DNA from: Coemansia sp. RSA 922
Taxonomy: Eukaryota; Kickxellomycota; Kickxellomycetes; Kickxellales; Kickxellaceae
Reading direction: 5' to 3'
Assembly (NCBI GenBank): GCA_027577415.1
Contig: JANBQS010000357.1
Span: 1 to 20,206 of the forward strand
Length of the DNA: 20,206 nt
This document shows positions 6,900 through 13,926 of the stretch, one piece after another. The notes below the pieces were generated by a model. It made no database searches and had not been told where the DNA came from. It saw only the letters and a list, made by a program, of their open reading frames with translations. How positions within the stretch are numbered: position 1 is the stretch's first letter; each line of letters begins with the position of its first letter. The translations under genes and the position numbers were made by a program.

Positions 6900-8954
6900 A
6901 TGAGCGGAAATATGCGACGGCGAACTGGCGGGAGACACATAGAAGGGTTCAACGGCCTCACGTTCGGGTCGGGCGGTGGCAGCGAGTTGGGCAACTCAGC
7001 AGTAGGCATACACCTTGGATATGACGACTCTGGGGATCTGGCAGTTGGCTCACACGATGGGCGGGCGAGTTCTCAGCTCACCGCTCTGCAACGGGAAGTG
7101 ACTATGTTGCGACGACAGAACCGAGCACTAGCAGCAGCCAACGATGCACGGCAGCAGGCAGCTATCAGCGTGCTCACAGAACTTATGCGTGACCAGCATC
7201 AACCCGTGTCAGCAGCTGAGGAAAAACAAGACGCACGGCAGCAGCTCACCCGACTTGTCCTAGCACTTCTAGATGCAGATGGCCAACAGGCGCCCCAGCT
7301 CTTGACGGAAGATCCCGGGGCTGGAGAGCCCGAGGTACCGACAGCTTCACCTGTCGTCAGCAGCTCCAAAACCCGCGTAGCTACTGATGATCCTTGTGAT
7401 GACTGGGATTCGTCGGCGCTGGCCGAAGTGTCTATTCGCGGCCACGTAGCTCCAACACAGGCGGCAGCCGACAAATACGCGGCAGAGTCGCTGCGCGCCA
7501 TTGGCACGCGGTCCGTGCCCTACCACCAGGCATCGCCTGATGAATTTGGGCCCGACGAGAAATTTGGACCCCTGGCTCAGTCGCTGGTCAGCGCTGACGG
7601 GTGCGGGTTTGAGATTCACGCCGAGTCGCGGTTCATCCTGTACTCGTCCTCGGCTGGCGTATTCCAGGCACGTACACTAGACGGGCTGCGGTCTGGCGAC
7701 ATGTCGCTGGCAGACATTATCGAGGCGTCGGCGCGCGGCATGTCTTTGGAGCAGCTAGACGCCGAGCGGCAGGGCGGCGTGGCTCATATGGGGCGTGGGG
7801 GTTGCTTCTGGCTGGACTCTACTGAGGCGACGCCTGGGGAAATGGCGTCGCTGGCGCGCGTCTTTGGCATCCACCCGCTGACTGTCGAGGACATTGCTTC
7901 TGACGAGGATCCCCGCGACAAGTGCGAGTCGTTTGCTGGGTACCATCTCCTGGTCTACCGCACTATTGCCGACGATGCAGCCCACTCTGTCTATGAGTTC
8001 AACCGTGGTGTTGATGGACTCGCTACGGCGGCCTTTGCTGTGGTGCTGAAGCCCCAGTGCGTGCTTACCTTCCATCGCGCTCGCCTGTCGCATACCGCCG
8101 ACGTCATAGCGCGCCTCTGTGCCCAGCCGCCGGTGGCTATTACGGCTGCGTATATTGCCTATGCAATTGTTGATGATATTACCGATGCGCTGGTTCCGGA
8201 GATGCGTGCCATCGAGCTGGAGGTCGATGCCGTTGACGAGCTCGTGCTTATTTTGTCTACGAATGAGCAGGCCGACATGTTGCGTCGTATCGGCGCTGCT
8301 CGCCGTAATATCCTTACGCTGTGGAGACTGCTTCAGGGCAAACCTGATGTTATACGCGCGTTTTCTAAAATCATGGAGAGACAGGCTGCTTGTGACGACG
8401 CTCCGCCGTGTGCTTTCGACCCTGTGGATGAGCCGGTTCGTGCTTCTTCAGCGGCGCCTAGTTTGGCTGGCGCACGTCGTAAGGACCCACCATTGTGGCA
8501 GTCTAGATTCAATAACAGGGAGAAATCTTCGGCTCTGCATTCGGCTCGTCCCAGTACCGTTGATCTTGCCGCTGCTGGCCGTGATGCGGAGGGTCAGGTA
8601 TCCTCGGACGAGGTCGCGCACTACCTCTCGGATGTCTATGACCATATCGTGGCGCTCCTTGCTTCATCCTCGCACTGCGACATGGTCTTATCACGTGCGC
8701 ACTCCAACTATCTGGCGCGTATTTCTTTGGAGCTGGGCGAATCCACAGTCGAAACGAACCTCTTTGCTAGTCGCTGGACAGTCATTGGAGCGATCCTCGT
8801 GCCACTTAATGTTGTCACGGGACTCTGGGGAATGAACGTAAAGGTGCCGGGAGGTGAGCGCGAGGACCTGAGAGATTTCTTCTTGATCTTATCTGGATGT
8901 ATGGTATTCGTTGTTGCTGTTATTGTGTGGGCTAGATACAAGAAGATTTTCTAA
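6900..8954 (+). CDS. MNR2: CorA-family Mg2+ transporter of the ALR/MNR2 type
   Basis: A 684-residue CorA-family divalent-cation channel; yeast relatives are plasma-membrane Alr1/Alr2 and vacuolar Mnr2. The N terminus is long and cytosolic, with a coiled-coil-like stretch (about 57-100, LQREVTMLRRQNR). The CorA domain shows FWLDSTEATPGEM (303-315) and FGIHPLTVEDI (322-332). After long charged helices come TM1 (about 624-643), the pore signature GMN (644-646), and TM2 (about 660-679), with both ends of the protein cytosolic. The start was set at ATG 6900 (MSGNMRRR) because an in-frame ATG at 6807 adds a Phe/Ser-rich segment encoded by a T-rich leader. Nothing decides between plasma-membrane and vacuolar location. 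It converges with a second CorA-like gene, their stop codons overlapping at 8951-8954. Confidence 0.9.
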   Translation: MSGNMRRRTGGRHIEGFNGLTFGSGGGSELGNSAVGIHLGYDDSGDLAVGSHDGRASSQLTALQREVTMLRRQNRALAAANDARQQAAISVLTELMRDQHQPVSAAEEKQDARQQLTRLVLALLDADGQQAPQLLTEDPGAGEPEVPTASPVVSSSKTRVATDDPCDDWDSSALAEVSIRGHVAPTQAAADKYAAESLRAIGTRSVPYHQASPDEFGPDEKFGPLAQSLVSADGCGFEIHAESRFILYSSSAGVFQARTLDGLRSGDMSLADIIEASARGMSLEQLDAERQGGVAHMGRGGCFWLDSTEATPGEMASLARVFGIHPLTVEDIASDEDPRDKCESFAGYHLLVYRTIADDAAHSVYEFNRGVDGLATAAFAVVLKPQCVLTFHRARLSHTADVIARLCAQPPVAITAAYIAYAIVDDITDALVPEMRAIELEVDAVDELVLILSTNEQADMLRRIGAARRNILTLWRLLQGKPDVIRAFSKIMERQAACDDAPPCAFDPVDEPVRASSAAPSLAGARRKDPPLWQSRFNNREKSSALHSARPSTVDLAAAGRDAEGQVSSDEVAHYLSDVYDHIVALLASSSHCDMVLSRAHSNYLARISLELGESTVETNLFASRWTVIGAILVPLNVVTGLWGMNVKVPGGEREDLRDFFLILSGCMVFVVAVIVWARYKKIF

Positions 8955-10426
8955 ACTTTGGACGAATAGACTTTGTAAATCAATAGAAATGTTGCTATTA
9001 ATATCCAGATACCAAAGGCGACCATGTACCAGGAGAATGCTGATGAGTTGTTTTCTACAATGTGTCCTGGTGTGCGTACATTCATATTGTCTACGTGGTG
9101 CCAAAAATCTATTGGCATCACTAGTAGTTGTAAAATAAGACCCCAGTTTATAGCTCGCAAAATAGAATTCTCTGAAACCAACAATCTTTGATGCTGCCTT
9201 GCTAACAAAGAGCTATTGATAATCGATAGCCGCCGTTCTATTCTCTTATATTCTTGGTATATAGATCTTTGCTGCACCTCTAAAATTCCGTATACCGCTC
9301 CCCTTTGTTCTCTCTCATATTGCATTATCTGTTCTAATGACAATGGTTGATCACAGGCATGAATCGGAGTAGATTTGCTTGAGAATATATCGCATAATAC
9401 TGATTGGTTTACTTGGCTACGCCTGAGTAGGTGCAGAGATATTTTGCGGCATCGCGCTAGTATCGGTATCCACTGCACAGCCTCATGAGCTCTGGAGACG
9501 GCGGGTTGTGAGAGTTCGTAGGCTGCTTGGTTACATATCTGAGTTAATTGTGAGAGACAACTGGAAGTAGCATGGATTGAGGCGTTAAGTATTATTTGGA
9601 TGATAGAGTTGGATGATATTTCAGTGGCGTAGAGCAACGATAGGTCACTTAGTACGTGGTCAATGGACCAGTGCAGAGAACTGCGTGGTCTGATAGTTAG
9701 GAGAATAGGTCCGGATACCCACATCTGAATTGTTTGTGTTTGGATCAGTCCAGTTATAGATGCAGCTGGTGCAGCTGGTGCGAATCCACGTACTAGGCCA
9801 TGTAACTTTGTACCAAATCTCTGGCGCCCCAACTCTGCCTGCAAATCAGTTATACATGCGGCAGTGTGCTTTCTCTTGGCTGCTACTTTCTCCAACAACT
9901 TCAGCAACCGTGTGGCACGTTCTACTGCCCGTACATCTACTTGTCTTTTGGTTTTAACACTGGCTGGTGTCCGTATACGACGAGCCATTTTCAATAGACT
10001 TATACCTGAAAACAATTGACGGCCTTCTGTCTTTGAGTCTAACCAGTCTGGTACATGTACGCTGCCACCTGGAGTTCCAGTACTGCAGTATGTATTTATG
10101 CCGTTGGCGTCAGCCAAGGTCTCGGCCCATGTTAGGTAGAGCTCGGAGGAAGTGCGTCGGCACTGTACGGTAGATTGTGTATGTGTGTGTTTCCATAGCT
10201 CGTGGGATATGTCAGCATCTATATGGAATATGTGTGATAGTGCGCGGATATCACTACATGTCGCTGCTACTACATCTAACCAAATAGCTGTATTGTTTTG
10301 AAGCGCTTGCTCTACAAGTGTATCGAACTTTGTTCCGTGGATATGGAGAGATGGAACGGTGGCAGCTTGGCATTTGCCTTTTCCTGGTATGCAAAGTGTG
10401 TATTTCGGCGTATCTACAGTGTTCAT
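8951..10426 (-). CDS. Divergent CorA-like protein with NMN instead of GMN
   Basis: A 491-residue protein that I place in the CorA superfamily by layout. It has an early AIWLDVVAATCSDI block (47-60) followed by HIFHIDADISHEL, like the CorA WLD and LHPL-EDI region; a strand-rich part (MWVSGPILLTIRP); long helices; and two C-terminal hydrophobic segments (about 427-443 and 463-487) flanking a short loop. At the place of the GMN signature it reads DNMNVRTPG (446-454; NMN at bases 9080-9088), against GMNVKVPGG in its neighbour. There is a basic coiled-coil-like insert in the middle (KTKRQVDVRAVERATRL). It may be an altered-selectivity channel, a regulatory partner of the neighbour, or a non-transporting relative. 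The ORF is intact, so it is not an obvious pseudogene. Confidence 0.7.
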   Translation of the reverse strand: MNTVDTPKYTLCIPGKGKCQAATVPSLHIHGTKFDTLVEQALQNNTAIWLDVVAATCSDIRALSHIFHIDADISHELWKHTHTQSTVQCRRTSSELYLTWAETLADANGINTYCSTGTPGGSVHVPDWLDSKTEGRQLFSGISLLKMARRIRTPASVKTKRQVDVRAVERATRLLKLLEKVAAKRKHTAACITDLQAELGRQRFGTKLHGLVRGFAPAAPAASITGLIQTQTIQMWVSGPILLTIRPRSSLHWSIDHVLSDLSLLYATEISSNSIIQIILNASIHATSSCLSQLTQICNQAAYELSQPAVSRAHEAVQWIPILARCRKISLHLLRRSQVNQSVLCDIFSSKSTPIHACDQPLSLEQIMQYEREQRGAVYGILEVQQRSIYQEYKRIERRLSIINSSLLARQHQRLLVSENSILRAINWGLILQLLVMPIDFWHHVDNMNVRTPGHIVENNSSAFSWYMVAFGIWILIATFLLIYKVYSSKV

Positions 10427-10681
10427 AATAAAATTGAATAAAAAAAAATAGCAAGTAGAAAAGAAGGGCGTGCTATCCCCCTTTTTGGCGCTGTTTCAAG
10501 TTGGAAAAGGGGGGCTTGTAAAAGAGGAGCTTGAATTTCTTTGAATTTCTTATTGTCTTCTTTTTAAGAAAAGCAAAAAACGTGATAGCACATAAGCCCG
10601 CGCCCAACTAGAAAAATTGTGTGCTAATAGCTTAATGATGGCCTATGTTCATGGACATTGCTTCCCGACAGCAATAAAGCT
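10427..10681. other. Intergenic region upstream of the divergent CorA-like gene
   Basis: An AT-rich promoter-side stretch for the minus-strand CorA-like gene. It holds a short direct repeat TTTGAATTTC near 10530-10550 and homopolymer runs. No ORF or RNA gene was recognised. Confidence 0.35.
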
Positions 10682-10807
10682 GAGACTTTTAGGCAAGAAG
10701 AAAAGACACATGCTATGGCAGCCAATGCTAGATGAACGTGTTCTGTTTCAGTTGCAGTCACTAGAAGGGGGAAAACAACAGACTGCCTTATGAGCGAACT
10801 CTTTGCC

Positions 10808-10849
10808 GCATCATGCCTATTGCATCATGCCTATTGCAGCATACCTATT
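10808..10849 (+). repeat. 14-bp tandem repeat, three copies
   Basis: GCATCATGCCTATT occurs twice exactly and a third time with two changes (GCAGCATACCTATT). It sits between the GACTGCCTT block and the TCCTTTGAAA element of the first family A promoter and is absent from the other two. Confidence 0.9.
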
Positions 10850-10877
10850 AATAGTATTGTGAGGGGGTACATTGCTC

Positions 10878-10890
10878 TGTCCTTTGAAAG
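10878..10890 (+). promoter_or_regulatory. CTTTGAAA element, family A unit 1
   Basis: TGTCCTTTGAAAG, the unit 1 version of the motif shared by all family A and family B promoters. It lies about 100 bp upstream of the TATA box. Confidence 0.45.
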
Positions 10891-10990
10891 TGTACGTGTA
10901 AAAGAAATTTGGCAAGTCTCGCTATGTGTGCTTTCGAGCTCGGTTGGGGAAGAGAAAGGGGGGAGAGAGACGCGCCGTTCTGAAAAGTTG

Positions 10991-11000
10991 TATAAAAGGG
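10991..11000 (+). promoter_or_regulatory. TATA box, family A unit 1
   Basis: TATAAAAGGG lies 111 bp before the ATG. Units 2 and 3 have the same box at 110 and 103 bp, so position and sequence are conserved between copies. Confidence 0.75.
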
Positions 11001-11101
11001 TGGCCTTTTGCCGCGAATTACGAGTAAAGAAAATACCTTCTACCTTAGTATTCATCCTATTTTACCAATTATTTTGCTAAATATTTTTGTCCTAAATAGA
11101 A

Positions 11102-11464
11102 ATGGAAGCTATTAAAACCGTCGCGCAGCAATTGGTGCAATCATTCCAACAACCTTCACCTTGTGCAACAACCTATTACATTACCTCAAAAGAGAGATTT
11201 GAGGAGCGGGTTAATACCGAGAAACATTTGATTGTATTTTGTATACCAAACCCTGAATCACTCCCACTAACATTAGAAGCTGATATGAAACTCATTAAAG
11301 ATGCGTATCCTACAGAAAAATACAACTATTATTGGTGGACCTCTCAGGATTTTGACTTGAATGTAGTGTCCAATGTCAAAATTGTAACCATTAAGGAATA
11401 TGGCTGTGTAGTTGCAACTAATGGTGAATTTGATATCTTTGTATCCTTGCCGCTCAACCAATGA
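11102..11464 (+). CDS. Family A small protein, copy 1
   Basis: A 120-residue protein of a family I do not recognise, first of three tandem copies. It has no signal peptide or membrane segment. After a helical head (MEAIKTVAQQLVQSF) and a short linker, the core reads as strand LIVFCIP (43-49), helix LEADMKLIKDAY (58-69), strand YNYYWWTS (74-81), then NVKIV, strand CVVATNG (102-108) and a final strand ending SLPL. This order and the NG turn resemble a thioredoxin fold, but there is no CxxC and no cis-Pro, so any such relation would be structural only. Residues kept in all three copies include SLE/TLE-x-D, EYKYYW-like, the following FDL/FNL and the single Cys after strand 1. The strong TATA promoter suggests high or inducible expression. 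Confidence 0.7.
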   Translation: MEAIKTVAQQLVQSFQQPSPCATTYYITSKERFEERVNTEKHLIVFCIPNPESLPLTLEADMKLIKDAYPTEKYNYYWWTSQDFDLNVVSNVKIVTIKEYGCVVATNGEFDIFVSLPLNQ

Positions 11465-11710
11465 GGTTCCCCACCAAAAAGTAAAGGTACATGTACTTAC
11501 CACGTAATAACAACTACAAAATAACCAACTCTTAGAGTCTTTTGTCTATCGTAGCAAAACAATGCACCTGGCACTTAATCCTTGTGTGAAGCCAGGCTAT
11601 AGTGCCCCCAGGTTAGTATGTAAAGTTAGAGCCTTATACCAATAAAAACGTGTACTTATCTCTTAATGTAGAGATGCCTCCCAAGAATGTCGCTTTACAA
11701 CAGCATCATA
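11465..11710 (+). terminator. 3' region of family A copy 1
   Basis: Non-coding. It contains the 10-bp palindrome GTACATGTAC at about 11486-11495 and a poly(A) signal AATAAA at 11641-11646, followed by GTGTACTTAT. That arrangement (AATAAA then GTACTTAT) recurs after copy 2. Confidence 0.55.
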
Positions 11711-11870
11711 AGAGATATTTTTTTAGGCGAGAATGGGCGCAAACTATATCAGCCAATAATAAACACACGTGTACTATTTCAGTTGCAATCATTAGAAGTG
11801 GGGAAACAACAGACTGCCTTTAGAGCGAACTCTTTGTGTAAAAATAAAGCTGATGGGCGTACATAGCTCT

Positions 11871-11883
11871 TGTCCTTTAAAAG
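11871..11883 (+). promoter_or_regulatory. CTTTGAAA-type element, family A unit 2
   Basis: TGTCCTTTAAAAG occupies the position of the unit 1 motif with one central change (TTTAAA for TTTGAA). Confidence 0.4.
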
Positions 11884-11982
11884 AGTACTTGTAAAAGAAA
11901 ATTGGCATATCCTACACGTGCCTACAAGCTCGGTTGGGGGTAGTGGAGAGAAGGATAAGAGAGACGTAAGTCTGAAAAGCGT

Positions 11983-11992
11983 TATAAAAGGG
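11983..11992 (+). promoter_or_regulatory. TATA box, family A unit 2
   Basis: TATAAAAGGG, identical to that of unit 1, lies 110 bp before the ATG at 12093. Confidence 0.75.
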
Positions 11993-12092
11993 ACGGCTTC
12001 TTGTCGTGAATTTGGAAAGAAAACATTCTTCTCACCTTAGCATTCATTCTATTTTAACAATTATTTTGCTGGCACTTGTGTTTCACATAGAA

Positions 12093-12497
12093 ATGGAAAC
12101 TATTCAAGACATTAGCCAAAAACTATTCCAATCGATACGTCCATCTGCACCAGGAATACCAATGGAACCAGTGCAAGCACTAGACTCGGCACAGGCCCCA
12201 AAAGCAGACCACTATATTGCCTGTATAGAACAGCTTAACCAGCGGATTGAGACTGAAAGGAACCTGGTTGCTGTTTGCTTGCCAAATCGTATGTGTCCAA
12301 AAAGTCTTGAAGCCGACTTGGAAAGACTAAAAAATGTGTATTCCCCCAAGGAGTTCAAATACTGTTGGTGGGATTCTCTTGAATTTGATGTGGTTCTGAT
12401 GCCAGATATGAGTACTGCGCCTGTAGGGAGTTACGGGTGTGTTGTTTATACCGATGGAAGTTTGAATACATTTATCCCGTTACCCTTCCAGCAGTAG
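12093..12497 (+). CDS. Family A small protein, copy 2
   Basis: A 134-residue paralogue of copy 1. The start was set at ATG 12093 (METIQDISQKLFQS) because both the protein head and the DNA context ATAGAAATGGAA match copy 1. An in-frame ATG at 12006 would add 29 residues encoded by what is 5' UTR in copy 1. Compared with copy 1 it has a longer linker rich in Pro and Ala (about 19-37). The core is retained: strand NLVAVCLPN (57-65), helix SLEADLERLKNVY (71-83), strand FKYCWWDS (88-95), strand YGCVVYTDG (114-122), end IPLPF. It has Cys at 62 and 68 but no CxxC. Function is unknown; it is evidently a functional-looking, intact copy. Confidence 0.7.
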   Translation: METIQDISQKLFQSIRPSAPGIPMEPVQALDSAQAPKADHYIACIEQLNQRIETERNLVAVCLPNRMCPKSLEADLERLKNVYSPKEFKYCWWDSLEFDVVLMPDMSTAPVGSYGCVVYTDGSLNTFIPLPFQQ

Positions 12498-12515
12498 GTT
12501 TCTCCAAGAACAATA

Positions 12516-12592
12516 AACTTGGGGGCTCAACCTCAAGTTCAGCTTTCCCAGGAAGCACGTAGTAGCAGCTCATAATACTAAACTCTTAGTAT
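12516..12592 (+). other. Two hairpins in the 3' UTR of family A copy 2
   Basis: Stem one pairs AACTTGGGG (12516-12524) with CCTCAAGTT (12531-12539), with one non-Watson-Crick position. Stem two pairs ATACTAA (12575-12581) with TTAGTAT (12586-12592) perfectly over a 4-base loop. They are in transcribed UTR, before the AATAAA at 12697. A role in RNA stability is possible but not shown. Confidence 0.4.
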
Positions 12593-12939
12593 ATTATGTT
12601 CGTAGTAGTAATAAACAGCTAGTGCTCTATTCTAGTATATTTTGACAGGTTGGAATACCTCCAAGCATGAGTAGAAAAATTAGAAGCTACTACAACAATA
12701 AAATATGTACTTATGTGTCGAGTATTTTTTTTCCTCCCTAAGAATGTCGATTCTCAACAGCGCCAAAAATGAGACTTTTAGGCAAGGAAGGAAACAAGCC
12801 ATGTCAGCCAATGGTGGACAAACGTGTCATCTTCTTCACTGCAGTCATCGGGGGAAAGGGGAGGAACAGTTGACTGCCTTTGGAGAGAATTCTTTGCCAC
12901 CTCCTGTCTATAAATAAATCGGGCGAGTTTCAATGCTCT

Positions 12940-12956
12940 GTTCTTTGAAAAAGAAC
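12940..12956 (+). promoter_or_regulatory. Perfect palindrome GTTCTTT-GAA-AAAGAAC, family A unit 3
   Basis: Two perfect 7-bp arms around GAA, at the position of the CTTTGAAA elements in units 1 and 2. It is the clearest form of the motif and looks like a dimeric transcription-factor site. Related forms occur upstream of both family B genes. Confidence 0.55.
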
Positions 12957-13027
12957 CCGCAAAGAAAAAAACTGGCAAGTCTTGCGCCTTTTTGCTTACA
13001 AACTCGGTAAGGGGAGTGAGGAATAGG

Positions 13028-13038
13028 CATAAAAGGGG
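13028..13038 (+). promoter_or_regulatory. TATA-like box, family A unit 3
   Basis: CATAAAAGGGG lies 103 bp before the ATG and corresponds to TATAAAAGGG in the other two units. Confidence 0.6.
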
Positions 13039-13130
13039 CAGTTCTGTAGGGAGTGGGGAAGAGGCGTCTTTTTCTCTTCTCTTCTGCACACAATTTTGCT
13101 CAATAATATTTTTTGTCTATAAAATCCCAA

Positions 13131-13559
13131 ATGGATATGGAACCTCCCTCAGACGACTTTATTAAAATAATGGATTCTTGCCCAGACGACTTTAATGAAA
13201 TGATGGATTCTTGCCCAGACGACTTTAATGAAATGATGGATTTATTCCCTCGTCCTTCAGTTGACAAACATCGTATAATATATAAGAAGCAACTATGCTT
13301 TTTAGTTAAAACGTTTAAGAATGTAATTATATTATGTGACTCAACCCTTGATGACGAACCGACTTCATTAGAAACTGATATGAAAAACATTGAAACAACA
13401 TATCCGGCTAATGAATACAAGTATTATTGGTGTAGCACTAAGAACTTTAACTTAAAGCTTTCATCGAATGTTAATCTTCAAAATATAAATGCACGCTGTT
13501 TTGTTCTTTTCCAAGATGGCAAGTATGTCAACCACTATTTGATAAATGATTATAATTGA
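13131..13559 (+). CDS. Family A small protein, copy 3, with N-terminal 11-residue repeats
   Basis: A 142-residue paralogue, the most divergent copy. The start is ATG 13131 (MDMEPPSDDF); an upstream in-frame TTG is not a plausible start. The helical head of copies 1 and 2 is replaced by three 11-residue repeats (DDFIKIMDSCP, DDFNEMMDSCP, DDFNEMMDLFP; residues 8-40), acidic and Met-rich. The core remains: strand NVIILCDS (64-71), helix SLETDMKNIETTY (79-91), EYKYYW (95-100), strand FVLFQDGKYV (124-133). No CxxC is present. The family-wide Gly-Cys before the last strand is now Arg-Cys. Lower G+C than its neighbours. Function is unknown. Confidence 0.65.
   Translation: MDMEPPSDDFIKIMDSCPDDFNEMMDSCPDDFNEMMDLFPRPSVDKHRIIYKKQLCFLVKTFKNVIILCDSTLDDEPTSLETDMKNIETTYPANEYKYYWCSTKNFNLKLSSNVNLQNINARCFVLFQDGKYVNHYLINDYN
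13152..13250 (+). repeat. 33-bp in-frame tandem repeat, three copies
   Basis: Units at 13152-13184, 13185-13217 and 13218-13250, each starting GACGACTTTA. Because 33 is a multiple of three, copy-number change would keep the frame and alter the protein by 11-residue steps. Confidence 0.9.
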
Positions 13560-13926
13560 TAATAGCAAAGTAACAGAGTTGGTCATAACTGATATAAGCC
13601 AAGAAAATTGTAGCAACTATGCTGTCGCACTATTAGTATAACTTAGTAACAACCTTGCCTAGTAGGTTTTTTTTTTAGTACAAATAAATACAAGCATGTC
13701 ATGAATTTTTGTCCTTTGGTGCTCCGGCTTGAGCCTGATTAAACAATCAGCGACTGGGGGCTGACCTGGATTACGGTATTCTTTTTTTGTTGGGGAGGGT
13801 TCGTGGTAAGCACTAAAAAGCTCTAGAGTGATAAGGCTCAAGGGGTTTCTCTGATTTCCAAAAAAGGTTTCTATTATTTGAAATTTCTTTAATAACGACA
13901 CGCGGCCGGAGCTGGACTAATCTGGC
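13560..13926. other. Intergenic region
   Basis: Holds the 3' end of family A copy 3 (AATAAA at 13683-13688) and the promoter of the large mitochondrial gene. A small stem TGATT/AATCA is seen at 13736-13749. No gene was recognised. Confidence 0.4.

Larger units (their letters stand above)
10682..13690 (+). repeat. Tandem triplication of promoter-plus-gene units (family A)
   Basis: Three consecutive units of about 1.03-1.06 kb, beginning near 10682, 11711 and 12771. Each carries the same ordered landmarks: a TTTTAGGC start; CAGCCAAT (10719, 11750, 12805); a GACTGCCTT block followed by TCTTTG (about 10774-10805, 11805-11836, 12863-12896); a TCYTTTRAAA element; a TTGGCA/CTGGCA block; CTCGGT; a TATA-type box; and a small gene. 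Units 1 and 2 also share 5' UTR and start context (ATAGAAATGGAA). Poly(A) signals AATAAA lie at 11641, 12697 and 13683. Unit 3 has diverged most. No transposase or terminal inverted repeats are visible, so unequal crossing-over is the simplest origin. Confidence 0.85.

Noticed and set aside
8119..8835. 238-codon plus-strand ORF within the Mg2+ transporter gene
   Set aside because: Shifted-frame shadow with Arg/Leu/Ser-rich composition; the CorA motifs are in the other frame.
12006..12092. 29-residue hydrophobic extension of family A copy 2, possibly a signal peptide
   Set aside because: The homologous DNA in copy 1 is 5' UTR with stops, and the ATG context at 12093 is the conserved one.
11080..12095. 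5' UTR introns ending in TAG just before the family A start codons
   Set aside because: No convincing GT donor site was found upstream in either copy.
12940..12956. Heat-shock element reading of the palindrome
   Set aside because: TTC and GAA are separated by three bases rather than two, so it does not fit the canonical element.
10682..13690. Transposon origin of the triplicated units
   Set aside because: No transposase, terminal inverted repeats or target-site duplications were visible.
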